61,193 nt of DNA from Miltoncostaeales bacterium (GTDB lineage Bacteria > Actinomycetota > Thermoleophilia > Miltoncostaeales > Miltoncostaeaceae). Made by a program: the position numbers and the translations under genes. A model generated the notes under the pieces. That model was not told where the DNA came from. It did no database searches and worked only from the letters and a program-made list of their open reading frames with translations. The stretch spans positions 1 to 61,193 of the forward strand of contig JAURGT010000004.1 in NCBI GenBank assembly GCA_030833665.1, in the 5' to 3' direction. Positions 1-8,293 of the stretch are shown here, one piece after another (the first letter of the stretch is position 1; each line of letters opens with the position of its first letter).

Positions 1-1
1 C

Positions 2-436
2 CTGGCAGCGGTGCCAGCCCCGGCAACTCCTGCAACCCCTGCAACCCCTGCAACCCCTGCAACCACCGCGACCCCCGTGGCGCGGGCACTGGCGCTTCGC
101 GCGGGACGCACCATGGCGGTGCGCCGCGGTGCCACCCGTGTCGCCGTGCCGGTGACCTGCGAGGAGACCGGCACGGCGACGTGCGCGGTCACGGTGGCCC
201 TGCGCATGCGCGTGGCAGCCCGCCGCATCGAGGGCGCACGCTGGGTCGCCTTGGGCACCCGGCGCGCTACCCTGCCCGCGGGCTGGAGGGGGGTCGTCAG
301 CGTACCGCTCACCCGCCAGGCGCGCGCGATCCTCGCGCGTCACCCCCGGGTGCGCACCACGGTGATTGCGGCCTCGCAGAAGGGCACCGCACCGCGGGAG
401 TCGGTGCGCCAGCAGACCACGCTGGTGCGCCGCTGA
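2..436 (+). CDS. C-terminal part of a surface/secreted protein (5' end outside window)
   Basis: The frame is open to the left edge, so only the last 144 residues are seen. They begin with a Pro-Ala-Thr linker made by a 9-bp tandem repeat, then a roughly 110-residue domain rich in Arg, Val, Thr and Ala. That domain has two cysteines spaced as CEETGTATC and ends in TTLVRR. I recognise the style, an alternating beta-strand module with an Arg-rich end, as common at the C-termini of secreted Thermoleophilia proteins, but I cannot name a family. It is convergent with the glutathione peroxidase and separated from it by the large inverted repeat. Function unknown; probably extracellular. Confidence 0.6.
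   Translation: MAAVPAPATPATPATPATPATTATPVARALALRAGRTMAVRRGATRVAVPVTCEETGTATCAVTVALRMRVAARRIEGARWVALGTRRATLPAGWRGVVSVPLTRQARAILARHPRVRTTVIAASQKGTAPRESVRQQTTLVRR
29..64 (+). repeat. Four tandem copies of the 9-mer cctgcaacc
   Basis: Four perfect consecutive 9-bp units lie in frame and encode repeats of Ala-Thr-Pro in the linker of the partial surface protein. Unit number is likely to vary between strains by slippage (inference). Confidence 0.85.
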
Positions 437-445
437 CCTCAACCA

Positions 446-565
446 CGCCGGGCACCGGCTCACGGGGTGGCGGCGATCGCAGCCGGGGATGATGCATTTG
501 CGGCCCCCGCACATGCTGATCCCGCTTCGGCGAGTGGCCGCCACCCCGTGAGCCGGTGCCCGGCG
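446..565. repeat. Long inverted repeat: 29-bp perfect arms around a 62-nt centre
   Basis: Arms at 446-474 and 537-565 are exact reverse complements over 29 bp. The centre is partly self-complementary as well (the ccggggatgatgcat side against atgctgatcccg), so the whole 120 nt could fold as one long hairpin. It lies between convergent genes and may act as a bidirectional terminator, but it is much longer than a usual intrinsic terminator and has no T-run. No coding frame is apparent inside. Confidence 0.85.
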
Positions 566-597
566 TCAGGCGCTGCGCGACCCGTCAGGCGCTGCGC
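565..597. repeat. 14-bp direct repeat over the glutathione peroxidase stop region
   Basis: gtcaggcgctgcgc occurs at 565-578 and again at 584-597, period 19 bp. The right copy contains the stop codon and last codons of the minus-strand peroxidase gene. The left copy abuts the 3' arm of the long inverted repeat, so a small duplication of the gene end is likely. Confidence 0.8.
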
Positions 598-1178
598 TCG
601 GCCAGAAGCGCGTCAATGGCCTTCGTCATCGCGGGGGAGCCGGGCTCCTCGGATGACGGGAAGTACATCGCGGGCCGCCCCTTGGTGTCGACGAGGTACT
701 TGTTGAAATTCCACTGGGGCTGGCTGCTCCAGGACGGCGAGGCGAGGCCGCGGAACAGCGGGATGGCCTTGGCGCCCGTGACCTTCGAGATGCGCAGCAT
801 GGGGAACGACACGCCGAAGTTGCGCTTGCAGAAGCGCTTCACCATGAGGTCGCTGGGGTACTCCTGCTTGAAGTCGTTGGACGGCACGCCCACCACGCTC
901 ACGCCCTTGGTGCGCCGCTCGCGCCAGAGCGACTCGAGCGGGCCGTACTGGCTCGCGAAGCCGCAGTGGCTCGCGGTGTTGACCACCAGCACCACGCGGC
1001 CGCGCAGACGCGAGAGGTTGATGGGCTTGCCGTCGAGCCGCTGGTAGGTGCCGGTGAGGACGGGCTTCCCGCGATGCTTCGCGGGGATCACCGGCGTGCT
1101 CGCGCTGGCGCCGGCCGGCAGCACGGCGAGGGCGGCAACGGCCGCTGTGGCGACGAGGGCGGGCAGGGCGGAGCGCAT
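585..1178 (-). CDS. Secreted glutathione peroxidase family protein (cysteine type)
   Basis: Reduces hydroperoxides using thiol donors; bacterial cysteine-type members usually depend on thioredoxin. The 197-residue product starts with an export signal (about residues 1-26, ending AGASA), so it acts outside the membrane. The family signature NTASHC places the peroxidatic Cys at residue 72, in the position of selenocysteine in animal enzymes. Gln105 (NDFKQE) and Trp156/Asn157 (QWNFNKYLVD) complete the catalytic tetrad, so it looks active. Length is normal for a GPx plus signal peptide. A TACCCT hexamer 6 nt upstream of ATG suggests a leaderless transcript. Export is less common than the cytosolic form. 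Confidence 0.92.
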   Translation of the reverse strand: MRSALPALVATAAVAALAVLPAGASASTPVIPAKHRGKPVLTGTYQRLDGKPINLSRLRGRVVLVVNTASHCGFASQYGPLESLWRERRTKGVSVVGVPSNDFKQEYPSDLMVKRFCKRNFGVSFPMLRISKVTGAKAIPLFRGLASPSWSSQPQWNFNKYLVDTKGRPAMYFPSSEEPGSPAMTKAIDALLAERSA

Positions 1179-1222
1179 GAGGGGAGGGTAGGACGTTCCG
1201 GCGCGCGCTCCCCCGCGAACGG

Positions 1223-2197
1223 TCAGCGCCCGGCGGATGCCCTCTGCAGGCGGTCGCGCACGGCCACGCCGATGCCCGCCGCGGGCGGTGGCACGGCGAG
1301 GATCACTCCGGCGCCCTCGGCGTCGGCGCGGCGGAAGGCCGCGTAGAGGCGGGCGGCGTAGTGGTCCGGGCTGCCCGCGGGTCCCAGTACCAGCGCCGCG
1401 GCGGGAAGCCCCTCCACGGCGTCCGGCGCCAGCACGGCCACGCGCACTCCGCTGGCGTCGAGCGCGGCGGCACGCGCGCCGACCAGGTCAGCCGCCACCA
1501 CCTCCACCCGCGCGCCCGGCGCGTAGTGGCTCTCGAGCATGCCCGGGGCGCGCGCCGGGCCCGATGCCACGGCGTTCACGGGCCCACCGAGCACCTGCTC
1601 GACCTGCTCGGCCGAGATGCGCCCCGGGCGCAGCACCTGCGGCGGGTCGCACGTGAGATCGAGAACCGTCGACTCGATGCCGATCTCGCAGGGCCCGCCA
1701 TCGAGGATGACGGCCACGGCGTCCTCGAGCTCGTCGGCCACGTCGGATGCCGACGTGGGGGAGGGGCGTCCGAAGCGGTTTGCCGATGGCGCGGCCACCG
1801 GGCCACCGAATGCGCGCAGCAGCGCCAGCGCCACGGGGTGGGCTGGCACGCGCACGGCCACGGTGTCGCGGCCACCCGTGACGGCATCGGGCACGGCGTC
1901 CGAGCGGGGCATCACGAGGGTGAGTGGGCCGGGCCAGAAGGCGTCGGCGAGCTCCTGGGCAGTGGGGGTGACCTCCGCCACGAGGGGCGCCAGCGCATCG
2001 GTGGATGCCACGTGGCAGATGAGGGGATGGTCGGTGGGCCGCCCCTTGGCCGCGAAGATGCCTGCCACCGCCTCGGAGTCGAGCGCGTGTGCACCGAGCC
2101 CGTAGACCGTCTCTGTGGGGAATGCGACGAGGCGGCCGTTCGCGAGCGCCCGCGCGCCCGCGGCAATGGCCGCCTCGTCGGGCTCCATCAGTGGCAT
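1223..2197 (-). CDS. tsaC: L-threonylcarbamoyladenylate synthase (Sua5/YrdC/YwlC family)
   Basis: Makes threonylcarbamoyl-AMP from threonine, bicarbonate and ATP, the first step of t6A modification at position 37 of ANN-decoding tRNAs, in the cytoplasm. The YrdC domain covers about residues 10-195, with the RLVAFPTETVYGLG motif near residue 22 and the APSANRFGRPSPTSASDV segment typical of the ligand pocket. Residues from about 205 to 324 form the extra Sua5 domain, so this is the long form (324 aa). It stands immediately downstream of the DUF4430-like gene on the same strand (4-bp gap), possibly co-transcribed. Confidence 0.95.
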   Translation of the reverse strand: MPLMEPDEAAIAAGARALANGRLVAFPTETVYGLGAHALDSEAVAGIFAAKGRPTDHPLICHVASTDALAPLVAEVTPTAQELADAFWPGPLTLVMPRSDAVPDAVTGGRDTVAVRVPAHPVALALLRAFGGPVAAPSANRFGRPSPTSASDVADELEDAVAVILDGGPCEIGIESTVLDLTCDPPQVLRPGRISAEQVEQVLGGPVNAVASGPARAPGMLESHYAPGARVEVVAADLVGARAAALDASGVRVAVLAPDAVEGLPAAALVLGPAGSPDHYAARLYAAFRRADAEGAGVILAVPPPAAGIGVAVRDRLQRASAGR

Positions 2198-2201
2198 GAG
2201 A

Positions 2202-2945
2202 TCAGGAGGGGCACTCCGGCGCGCCGAGGGTGCACACCGGCTTGGTGGCGGCGATGCGACCGGCCTTGGTCACCCGCAGGGTATTGATTCCGGCGATCGG
2301 CGCGAGCACCGCCTGCCCCCGGGCATTCGTGGTGGCCGTCGTGGCGCCGTACGTCACGGTGGCAGCGGAGGACGGGGTGCGGAGGTTCTTCGAGGTGACC
2401 TCGTTCACGGTCACGGTGAAGGGCCCCGGTCCGACCACGGCTCCGGGCGCCTTGCCGAAGACCGGGTCGGCGATCTCGAGGACGGTGGCGAACTCCTTGC
2501 CCCAATACCAGGTGACCCGGTCACCCACTGCGAGATTCACCCTGTTCGCGGCGCGCGATTGGTACACGCTGTTCACCCGGAAGTTCCAGCCCTGGGCGCC
2601 CTTCGCGCCGATGCGGCCGATCGAGGTGATCCACGGTGCGGAGAACTCCGGGTACCACGACCACTTCATGGCGATCTTGCCCTCAGAGGTGCCGAGGAGA
2701 GCCTGCGAAAGCACGCTGCGAGCGGAGATCCTCACCCGCTGGCCCTGGCTGTCGCGCACGGTCCTCGTCCCGGTTCTGCGCACCGCAACCCAGTCGGGAA
2801 GCAGCATGTTGGCGCTGGGCCCCTCGATCGAGATGACCGTGTTGGCGTCCCTCGGATCGTTCGATGCGTCCGCGAGGGCGGCGGGGACCGCTGCGCCGCC
2901 GAGGGCCACGGTGGTCACGGCGATCAGGACGAGTCTGCGGGTCAC
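2202..2945 (-). CDS. Secreted DUF4430-like protein
   Basis: 247 residues with a clear signal peptide (residues 1-25, ending ALADA). The centre, near residues 115-155 (GWNFRVNSVYQS followed by LAVGDRVTWYWG), resembles DUF4430, a domain found in bacterial surface proteins and related to part of transcobalamin. The C-terminal roughly 70 residues look like a small beta-sandwich carrying GQAVLAPIAG, the feature of an intramolecular adhesin or carrier repeat, and end with two cysteines. A ribosome-binding site (aggag) precedes ATG, and a TAGGGT -10 element lies about 27 nt upstream. Cobalamin binding is not established. Confidence 0.65.
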   Translation of the reverse strand: MTRRLVLIAVTTVALGGAAVPAALADASNDPRDANTVISIEGPSANMLLPDWVAVRRTGTRTVRDSQGQRVRISARSVLSQALLGTSEGKIAMKWSWYPEFSAPWITSIGRIGAKGAQGWNFRVNSVYQSRAANRVNLAVGDRVTWYWGKEFATVLEIADPVFGKAPGAVVGPGPFTVTVNEVTSKNLRTPSSAATVTYGATTATTNARGQAVLAPIAGINTLRVTKAGRIAATKPVCTLGAPECPS

Positions 2946-3094
2946 GAGTGCTCCTTCGGTGGCTCAGGGGCGCGACCCTAGCCGGGGCCCGAGGGCGGTC
3001 GCCCCGCGAAGAGGGCCCGATTGCCACCGTGCATAAGAATCTTCTCGTCGTACTCCAGCGAAATGAATAGGGGCGCGGGTAAACTGCCTCGTCC

Positions 3095-3502
3095 ATGGGA
3101 ACCACCCCATCATGGGAGATCACCTTTCTCCGGCGTCCCCCCGGCGCGCGCCGCCCGCGCGTGGCTGGGCGCGTGGTCTTCGAGGCCCCCGATCTCGCCT
3201 GCGCGCGAACCGCCGCGCGCCGCCACCTCGAGGAGCGCCAGAGCGGCGAGGACAGTTGGTCTCTCGGCGTGCTCAAGCCCCTCACGCCCAGGGCGCCTGG
3301 CACTCATCGCTACCGCGTCGTCTACGCGGTGTGGGAGCCCACGGACGACTTCTTCGAGCGACGAGACGTCCACGAGCTCGAGGTGTGGGCAGCGGATGCG
3401 CAGGATGCCCGACGCCTCTCGCACGTGGACATCCAGGACGTGCCGGGATATGACCCGGCGTGGCGCGTGCGGCATGTGGTGCGCGTGCCCGACAAGGCCT
3501 AG
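3095..3502 (+). CDS. Hypothetical protein (135 aa)
   Basis: A soluble, charged protein without a signal peptide; I do not recognise a family. The second half alternates strands and acidic turns (HRYRVVYAVWEPTDDFFERRD, then HELEVWAADAQDARR), which suggests a small alpha/beta fold. The start is supported by a TAAACT hexamer 9 nt upstream of the ATG. It lies in the same direction as the aldehyde dehydrogenase 23 bp downstream, but that gene has its own -10 element. Confidence 0.6.
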   Translation: MGTTPSWEITFLRRPPGARRPRVAGRVVFEAPDLACARTAARRHLEERQSGEDSWSLGVLKPLTPRAPGTHRYRVVYAVWEPTDDFFERRDVHELEVWAADAQDARRLSHVDIQDVPGYDPAWRVRHVVRVPDKA

Positions 3503-3525
3503 AAGCCCCCGGTAGGGTGGGCGGC

Positions 3526-4914
3526 ATGACCGCTCCGCGCTATCCCCTCGTGATCGGCGATTCCCGCGTCGACACCCCCAATTGGATCCCTGTCGACGAC
3601 CGTGCCACCGGCGAGGTCATCGCCGAGATCGCCGCCGGGCGCCCAGAGGATGTCGATGCCGCCGTCACCCGTGCCCGCGCCGCGCTTCCCGGTTGGGAGG
3701 CCCTCGGGCCGCTCGGCCGCGCCGAGGCCATCCGCCGCTACGCGGCCGTTCTTGACGCCCACCAGCCGGTGCTGGCCGAGACCATCCACCGCGAGGAGGG
3801 CAAGCCCCTCGGCGAGGCCCAGGCCGAGGTGGCCCGCGCATGCGAGGTGATGCACCACTTCGCCGGCGAGGCCGAGCGCCTTTGGACCATGCAGCTGCCC
3901 GGGCCCACGCTCTCGACCGGCTCCATCGTGCGGCCCGCGCCCATCGGGGTGGTGGCGGCCATCACGCCGTGGAACTTCCCGGTGGCGTTGGTGCTGTGGA
4001 AGCTCGGCCCCGCCCTGGCCGCTGGCTGCTGCATGATCGTCAAGCCCGCCGAGGAGGCACCGCTGGCCGCGCGCATGCTGTGCGACCTCGCCACCGAGGC
4101 CGGCATGCCCGACGGCGTGGTGTCGTGCATCACGGGAGATGGGCCGGTTCTCGGGGAGGCGCTCTGCACCCACCCCGGGGTGGACAAGGTGGCGTTCACC
4201 GGGTCGCGGCGGGTGGCCGAACAGATCGCCGCGTGGGCGTCGCCGCGCCTCAAGGCGCTCTCGCTGGAGCTCGGCGGGCACGGATCGCTGCTGGTGCTCG
4301 ACGACGGCGACCTCGACACCGCGGTGGAGGTCGCCCTGGTGCAGGGCTTCGCGAACTGCGGGCAGGCCTGCTACTCGGTGAACCGCGTGCTCATCCCCCG
4401 TGCCATGGAGCAGGAGTTCGTCGACCGGCTGCGCCCTGGCATCGCGGCGCTTGCACTCGGCCCCATGGCCACCGATCGCGGCCGCGACCGCCACGCGATG
4501 CTCATCGAGGACGCCCGGGCGAAGGGCGCCACGGTGGAGGGCGGCGCGTTGCTCGATGGCAACTATGTGGAACCGGCTCTGGTCACTGGGGCGGGACCCG
4601 GCATGCTGCTCGTGGACGAGGAGCCGTTCACGCCGGTGGTCGCTGTGATGCCCTACGACGACGTCGACGAGGCCGTGGCCGAGGCCAATCGCCCCGACTA
4701 CGGGCTGGTCTCGTACGTGGTGGGAGGCGAGTCGCGGCGCACGCTCGAGGTGGCCGAGCGCATCGAGTGCGGCACCGTGGTGGTAAATGGCTGGCGCGTG
4801 GTGGTGCCTTATGCGCCCTACGCCGGCTGGAAGGGGTCAGGCGTGGGCGCCGAGCTCGGGCACCCGGGACTCGAGGCCTTCATCCGCTGGCAGCACCTGC
4901 GGGTGCTGGCCTAG
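3526..4914 (+). CDS. NAD(P)-dependent aldehyde dehydrogenase
   Basis: Oxidises an aldehyde to the carboxylate with NAD(P)+. The 462-residue product has the complete ALDH fold: ITPWNFP with Asn150, the KPAEEAP cofactor loop near 173, FTGSRRV near 224, Glu248 in LELGGHG (general base) and nucleophile Cys282 in NCGQACYSV. It most resembles succinate-semialdehyde/betaine-aldehyde-type enzymes, but the substrate cannot be read from sequence. A TAGGGT hexamer 7 nt upstream of ATG 3526 decides this start over upstream in-frame codons. It converges on the second ALDH, with stop codons 4 bp apart. Confidence 0.92.
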   Translation: MTAPRYPLVIGDSRVDTPNWIPVDDRATGEVIAEIAAGRPEDVDAAVTRARAALPGWEALGPLGRAEAIRRYAAVLDAHQPVLAETIHREEGKPLGEAQAEVARACEVMHHFAGEAERLWTMQLPGPTLSTGSIVRPAPIGVVAAITPWNFPVALVLWKLGPALAAGCCMIVKPAEEAPLAARMLCDLATEAGMPDGVVSCITGDGPVLGEALCTHPGVDKVAFTGSRRVAEQIAAWASPRLKALSLELGGHGSLLVLDDGDLDTAVEVALVQGFANCGQACYSVNRVLIPRAMEQEFVDRLRPGIAALALGPMATDRGRDRHAMLIEDARAKGATVEGGALLDGNYVEPALVTGAGPGMLLVDEEPFTPVVAVMPYDDVDEAVAEANRPDYGLVSYVVGGESRRTLEVAERIECGTVVVNGWRVVVPYAPYAGWKGSGVGAELGHPGLEAFIRWQHLRVLA

Positions 4915-4918
4915 GCCG

Positions 4919-6259
4919 TCATCCCCCCGCGGCCACGTGCACGCGCCGCGCGAACACCAGCTGCTCCACCTTCGGTCGCGCGCCGGCAAGGCCGGAGTCG
5001 CCGATTCCTCCCACCACCAGGTGCGGGTCCTGGTAGAGCGGCCCCTCGTTGACCGTGATGCGGGCGCCCTTGAGCGCGGTGGCCACGTTCATCGCCGCCT
5101 CGTGCGGGCCGAACACAGCGGCGCCGAGCCCGAAGGGCGTGTCGTTGGCGAGAGCCACCGCCTGCCGCGCGTCGTCAGCGACTGCCAGCCCGCGAAGCGG
5201 GGCAAACGACTCGTCCCGCCACAGGCGCACGTGCAGCGCGGAGCGCGGAAGCAGGACGACGGTCGGTTCGAGCGGAACGGCCGCAGGCGGGTGACTGTCA
5301 CCCTCTGCGGTCCCACCGCCTCCCGTGATCACCTTCCCGCCGGCCGCAATGGCCTCCTCGAGGTCGTCGACCGCGCGCGCGAGAGCCGCGGGGGCGATGG
5401 GCGCCACGTCCGTGCGCTCGTCATCGGCTGGTCCCGTCACGAGCGCCTGCACCGCCGCGATGAGGCGGGGCACGAACTCATCACGAGCTGCGCGCTCCAC
5501 GATGATTCGCTTGGCCGCCATGCAGAGCTGGCCGGCGTTGGCGAAGCCACCGAGCGCCGCAGCGTCGGCGGCCCGGTCCATGTCGGCCCCATCGAGCACG
5601 ATCATGGCGTCATTGCCCGAGGCCTCGGGGATGTACGGCCGCATCGTGGCCCCGCCCTCATAGGCCTGCGCGAGCCGCGCCAGATGGCGACGGCACGTGG
5701 CCGTCGACGCGTGCGCCACCACCGCACCGATACCCGGGGCCGTGATGAGCGCCTCGGCATCCTCAGGCGGGGCGGTGACCACCTGAACGGCTCCCAGCGG
5801 CCAGCGGTAGGTGAGCGCCTCGAGCACCCGCGCGGTGGTCGACCCCACTCGACGGGAAGGGCGTGCGAGCACGGCGTTGCCGCCCGCGAAGGCCGACGCC
5901 GCGATGAGGGTGGGCACCCAGATGGGCGAGTTGGCCGAGTGCCACCCGAACACCACGCCGTATGGCGCGAACTCCAGCCGGGTGGACCCCGACCGCGCGG
6001 GAACCTCGCGCGGTCGGATGGCCTCGGCCAGGTCGGGCAGGGCATCGAGCAGGTCGAGAGCGCTGCCGATCTCGCGCCGCGCGAACTTGCGGGCCTGCCC
6101 GGCCTCGGCCACGGCGAGGTCCTCGATGGCCTGCTCCTCGGCGGCGATGGCCCGCGCCCCGGCGGCGATGAGGTCGAGCCGCTGGTCGAGGTCCATGCGG
6201 CCGATCTCCTGCACCGCGTAGCGGGCGACGTCGAGCATGTCCTTGGGCGCGGTGGTCAC
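4919..6259 (-). CDS. Aldehyde dehydrogenase family protein
   Basis: 446 residues of the ALDH superfamily, diverged from the convergent neighbour. The catalytic Cys is in GGFANAGQLCMAA and the glutamate in YIPEASGND, so both key residues are present, although ELGG has become EASG. The N-terminus is shorter than usual, beginning near the first helix. I chose GTG 6259 because a TAGACT hexamer lies 8 nt upstream on the minus strand; ATG 6238 is the alternative. Substrate unknown. The divergent methyltransferase gene starts about 20 bp away. Confidence 0.85.
   Translation of the reverse strand: MTTAPKDMLDVARYAVQEIGRMDLDQRLDLIAAGARAIAAEEQAIEDLAVAEAGQARKFARREIGSALDLLDALPDLAEAIRPREVPARSGSTRLEFAPYGVVFGWHSANSPIWVPTLIAASAFAGGNAVLARPSRRVGSTTARVLEALTYRWPLGAVQVVTAPPEDAEALITAPGIGAVVAHASTATCRRHLARLAQAYEGGATMRPYIPEASGNDAMIVLDGADMDRAADAAALGGFANAGQLCMAAKRIIVERAARDEFVPRLIAAVQALVTGPADDERTDVAPIAPAALARAVDDLEEAIAAGGKVITGGGGTAEGDSHPPAAVPLEPTVVLLPRSALHVRLWRDESFAPLRGLAVADDARQAVALANDTPFGLGAAVFGPHEAAMNVATALKGARITVNEGPLYQDPHLVVGGIGDSGLAGARPKVEQLVFARRVHVAAGG
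5289..5303. repeat. GGTGAC-T-GTCACC palindrome (copy 1)
   Basis: The 15-bp perfect palindrome gggtgactgtcaccc lies inside the second ALDH gene. Flanking ccgcag/ctgcgg extends the dyad. The same core recurs at 48679 and 58295. Confidence 0.75.
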
Positions 6260-6267
6260 GGTGGCTG

Positions 6268-6273
6268 AGTCTA
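6268..6273 (-). promoter_or_regulatory. -10 element TAGACT for the second ALDH
   Basis: Read on the minus strand, TAGACT ends 8 nt before GTG 6259. It favours that start and a leaderless or near-leaderless transcript. No convincing -35 was seen. Confidence 0.45.
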
Positions 6274-6281
6274 CGAGCACG

Positions 6282-7064
6282 GTGCCATCGCGCATCCTCG
6301 TGAGCGGCGACGCGGCGGACCTCGCCGCGCAGTTCGCCGTGCTGGCCGGGCTCGAGCCGCTCGCGTGGGTGCCCGGCGGCCTGCTGGTGGCGCCGCTCGC
6401 GGGCGGCCGCGACCCGGCTGAGCAGCAGGCGCGGCTCGCGGCCGTGACGCTGCCGTGGCGCGCCGACCCGGGGCCGGTGCCACCGCTGCCGTTTCCCGCG
6501 GCGGTGGGCGGTGGCGTGTACCGCCGATCGCCTGGCCACGCGCCCGCGCCACCCGGCACTCCCGAGGTGGTGCTTGTGGACGGGGAGGGCTTCGGCCTGG
6601 CCGAGCACGCGACCACCGGCATGTGCCTGGACTTCCTCGCCGATCTCCCCGATGGCCCGGCCCTCGACGCCGGATGCGGCAGCGGCATCCTCGCCCTCGC
6701 GTGGGCGCGCCTCGGGCGGGGCCCCGTCCTGGCGGTCGACCTCGACCCGCACGCGGTCACGCAGGCACGCGAGTCGGCGTGGGCCAGCGGGCTCGACGGG
6801 CTGGTGAGCGTGCGCCGCGCCGCGCTGCAGTCGCTCGCGCACGACGAGGTGCAGGGTCGCGTGGTGCTCGCCAACGCCCCGCGCGTGGCGCAGGACGCCC
6901 TCCTGTGCGCGCCCGACGACCCGGTGCCGGCGGCGATGGTCATCTCCGGCCTGCAGGAGGGGGCGATGGACGAGGTGCTGGAGGCGTGGGGGCGGCGGGG
7001 GCTCGCGCTGCAGCGCCGTGACGCCGTCGGGCGCTGGCACGCGGCGGCGCTGCGCGCGCACTAG
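6282..7064 (+). CDS. SAM-dependent methyltransferase, PrmA-like
   Basis: Class I methyltransferase: the FGLAEHATTGMCLDFL segment, then the SAM-binding LDAGCGSGIL, an acidic strand end (VLAVDLDPHAV) and VLANAPRVAQDALL. These match the layout of ribosomal protein L11 methyltransferase (PrmA), whose catalytic motif is usually NxxxxPL. The N-terminal L11-recognition domain is short and Pro/Ala-rich, so the substrate may differ. The start is uncertain: GTG 6282 is used here because the divergent ALDH occupies the sequence upstream; GTG 6261, GTG 6252 or ATG 6237 would add 7-15 residues. Confidence 0.75.
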   Translation: MPSRILVSGDAADLAAQFAVLAGLEPLAWVPGGLLVAPLAGGRDPAEQQARLAAVTLPWRADPGPVPPLPFPAAVGGGVYRRSPGHAPAPPGTPEVVLVDGEGFGLAEHATTGMCLDFLADLPDGPALDAGCGSGILALAWARLGRGPVLAVDLDPHAVTQARESAWASGLDGLVSVRRAALQSLAHDEVQGRVVLANAPRVAQDALLCAPDDPVPAAMVISGLQEGAMDEVLEAWGRRGLALQRRDAVGRWHAAALRAH

Positions 7065-7092
7065 GAGCGTCGGCGCCCTAGTGTCCGGGGCA

Positions 7093-8283
7093 ATGGGGCG
7101 CGTATGGCGGACATGGGTGGTGCTGCTCTTCTTCGCGATGGGCACCAGCCTCATCACCCCCCTCATCCCGCTCTACCAGCAGGACCTGGGCTTCAACGAC
7201 ACCGTCGTCACGCTCTTCCTGCTCTGCTACGTGGCGGCGCTCGTCCCCTCGATGCTCACCCTCGGGCAGTTCTCCGACCAGATCGGACGGCGCCCGGTGC
7301 TGCTCGGGGCCATCGCCACCCTTGCGGTGGCGCAGGGGATCATCCTCAGCGAGCCCGGGCTCGTGGGCCTGCTCATCGCGCGCGGCATGCAGGGCGCGGC
7401 CACAGGGGCGTTCTTCGGCACCTGTACGGCCTTCCTCGTGGATGCCAGCCCGGTGGGCAAGCGCAGGTTCTCATCGGCGCTCGCCACCATCTCGGTGCGG
7501 CTCGGCCTCGGCCTCGGCCCCGGCATCTGCGGCATCCTCATCCAGTACGCGCCCGACCCGTTCCAGCTCCCCTTCGCCGCGCACCTCGTGCTGCTGGCCA
7601 TCGCCGCGGGCATCGTGGTGTTCCTCCCTGAGACGGTGATCGAGCGCAACCGTCGGCCCATTCGCCTGGCCCTCGAGGTGCCGGCCCGGGAGAGAGCGGT
7701 GTTCTGGCGCGTGCTGGTGCCCTCGGGAATGATCCTCAGCCTGTTCGACGGCGTCGCGCTGTCGCTCATCCCGGTGTTCACGGTGCGCGTGCTCGGCATC
7801 ACCAACTACGCGCTGGTGGGGGCGTCGGGGTTCCTCGTGCTGGTGAGCGGCGCCGTGAGCCAGGCGCTGGTTCCGAACATGGCCCCGCGGCGGGCGATCC
7901 TGCTGGGGCTGGCCATCGGCGCCGTGGCGTTCTTCGGGGTGGTGGCCGCGGCGCCGCTCGAGTCGGAGACGCTCCTGCTGGTGAGCGTGGCCATCACCGG
8001 CGGGGCATGCGGGCTGATGATGAAGGGCGGGGTGGACCTCACCACCGAGATCGCGCCCGTCGAGCACCGCGGCAAGCTGCTGTCGGCCTACTACGTGGCC
8101 TGCTACCTGGGCGGGTTCTCGATCCCGCTCCTCGCCGTGGGTGTGCTGGCGGACATCCTGGGGCTCACGACCGCCCTGCTGATCCTCGCCATCACCAGCG
8201 CGTGCGCGGCCCTCTGGGTGGGCACCGTGGGCATCCGGGCCATCGACGCCCTGCGCCCGCGCGACCCCATCGTCGTCTCGTAG
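7093..8283 (+). CDS. MFS transporter
   Basis: 396 residues with about 12 predicted membrane helices. The loop between helices 2 and 3 carries the family motif A variant LGQFSDQIGRRPVLL, and RGMQGAATGAFFGTC fits helix 4-5 of drug-efflux-type MFS. Probably a proton-coupled exporter; substrate unknown. ATG 7093 has a TAGTGT hexamer 8 nt upstream. The stop codon TAG (8281-8283) forms the first bases of the -10 hexamer of the next gene. Confidence 0.88.
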   Translation: MGRVWRTWVVLLFFAMGTSLITPLIPLYQQDLGFNDTVVTLFLLCYVAALVPSMLTLGQFSDQIGRRPVLLGAIATLAVAQGIILSEPGLVGLLIARGMQGAATGAFFGTCTAFLVDASPVGKRRFSSALATISVRLGLGLGPGICGILIQYAPDPFQLPFAAHLVLLAIAAGIVVFLPETVIERNRRPIRLALEVPARERAVFWRVLVPSGMILSLFDGVALSLIPVFTVRVLGITNYALVGASGFLVLVSGAVSQALVPNMAPRRAILLGLAIGAVAFFGVVAAAPLESETLLLVSVAITGGACGLMMKGGVDLTTEIAPVEHRGKLLSAYYVACYLGGFSIPLLAVGVLADILGLTTALLILAITSACAALWVGTVGIRAIDALRPRDPIVVS

Positions 8284-8286
8284 GCT
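8281..8286 (+). promoter_or_regulatory. -10 element TAGGCT overlapping the MFS stop codon
   Basis: TAGGCT ends 7 nt before GTG 8294, and its first three bases are the stop codon of the MFS gene. The sirtuin-like gene may therefore be transcribed on its own, as a leaderless message. Confidence 0.4.
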
Positions 8287-8293
8287 GGGCGCC

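Noticed and set aside
29-64. Short tandem repeat as a CRISPR array
   Set aside because: Units are 9 bp without spacers and lie in frame in a protein linker; no cas genes are present.
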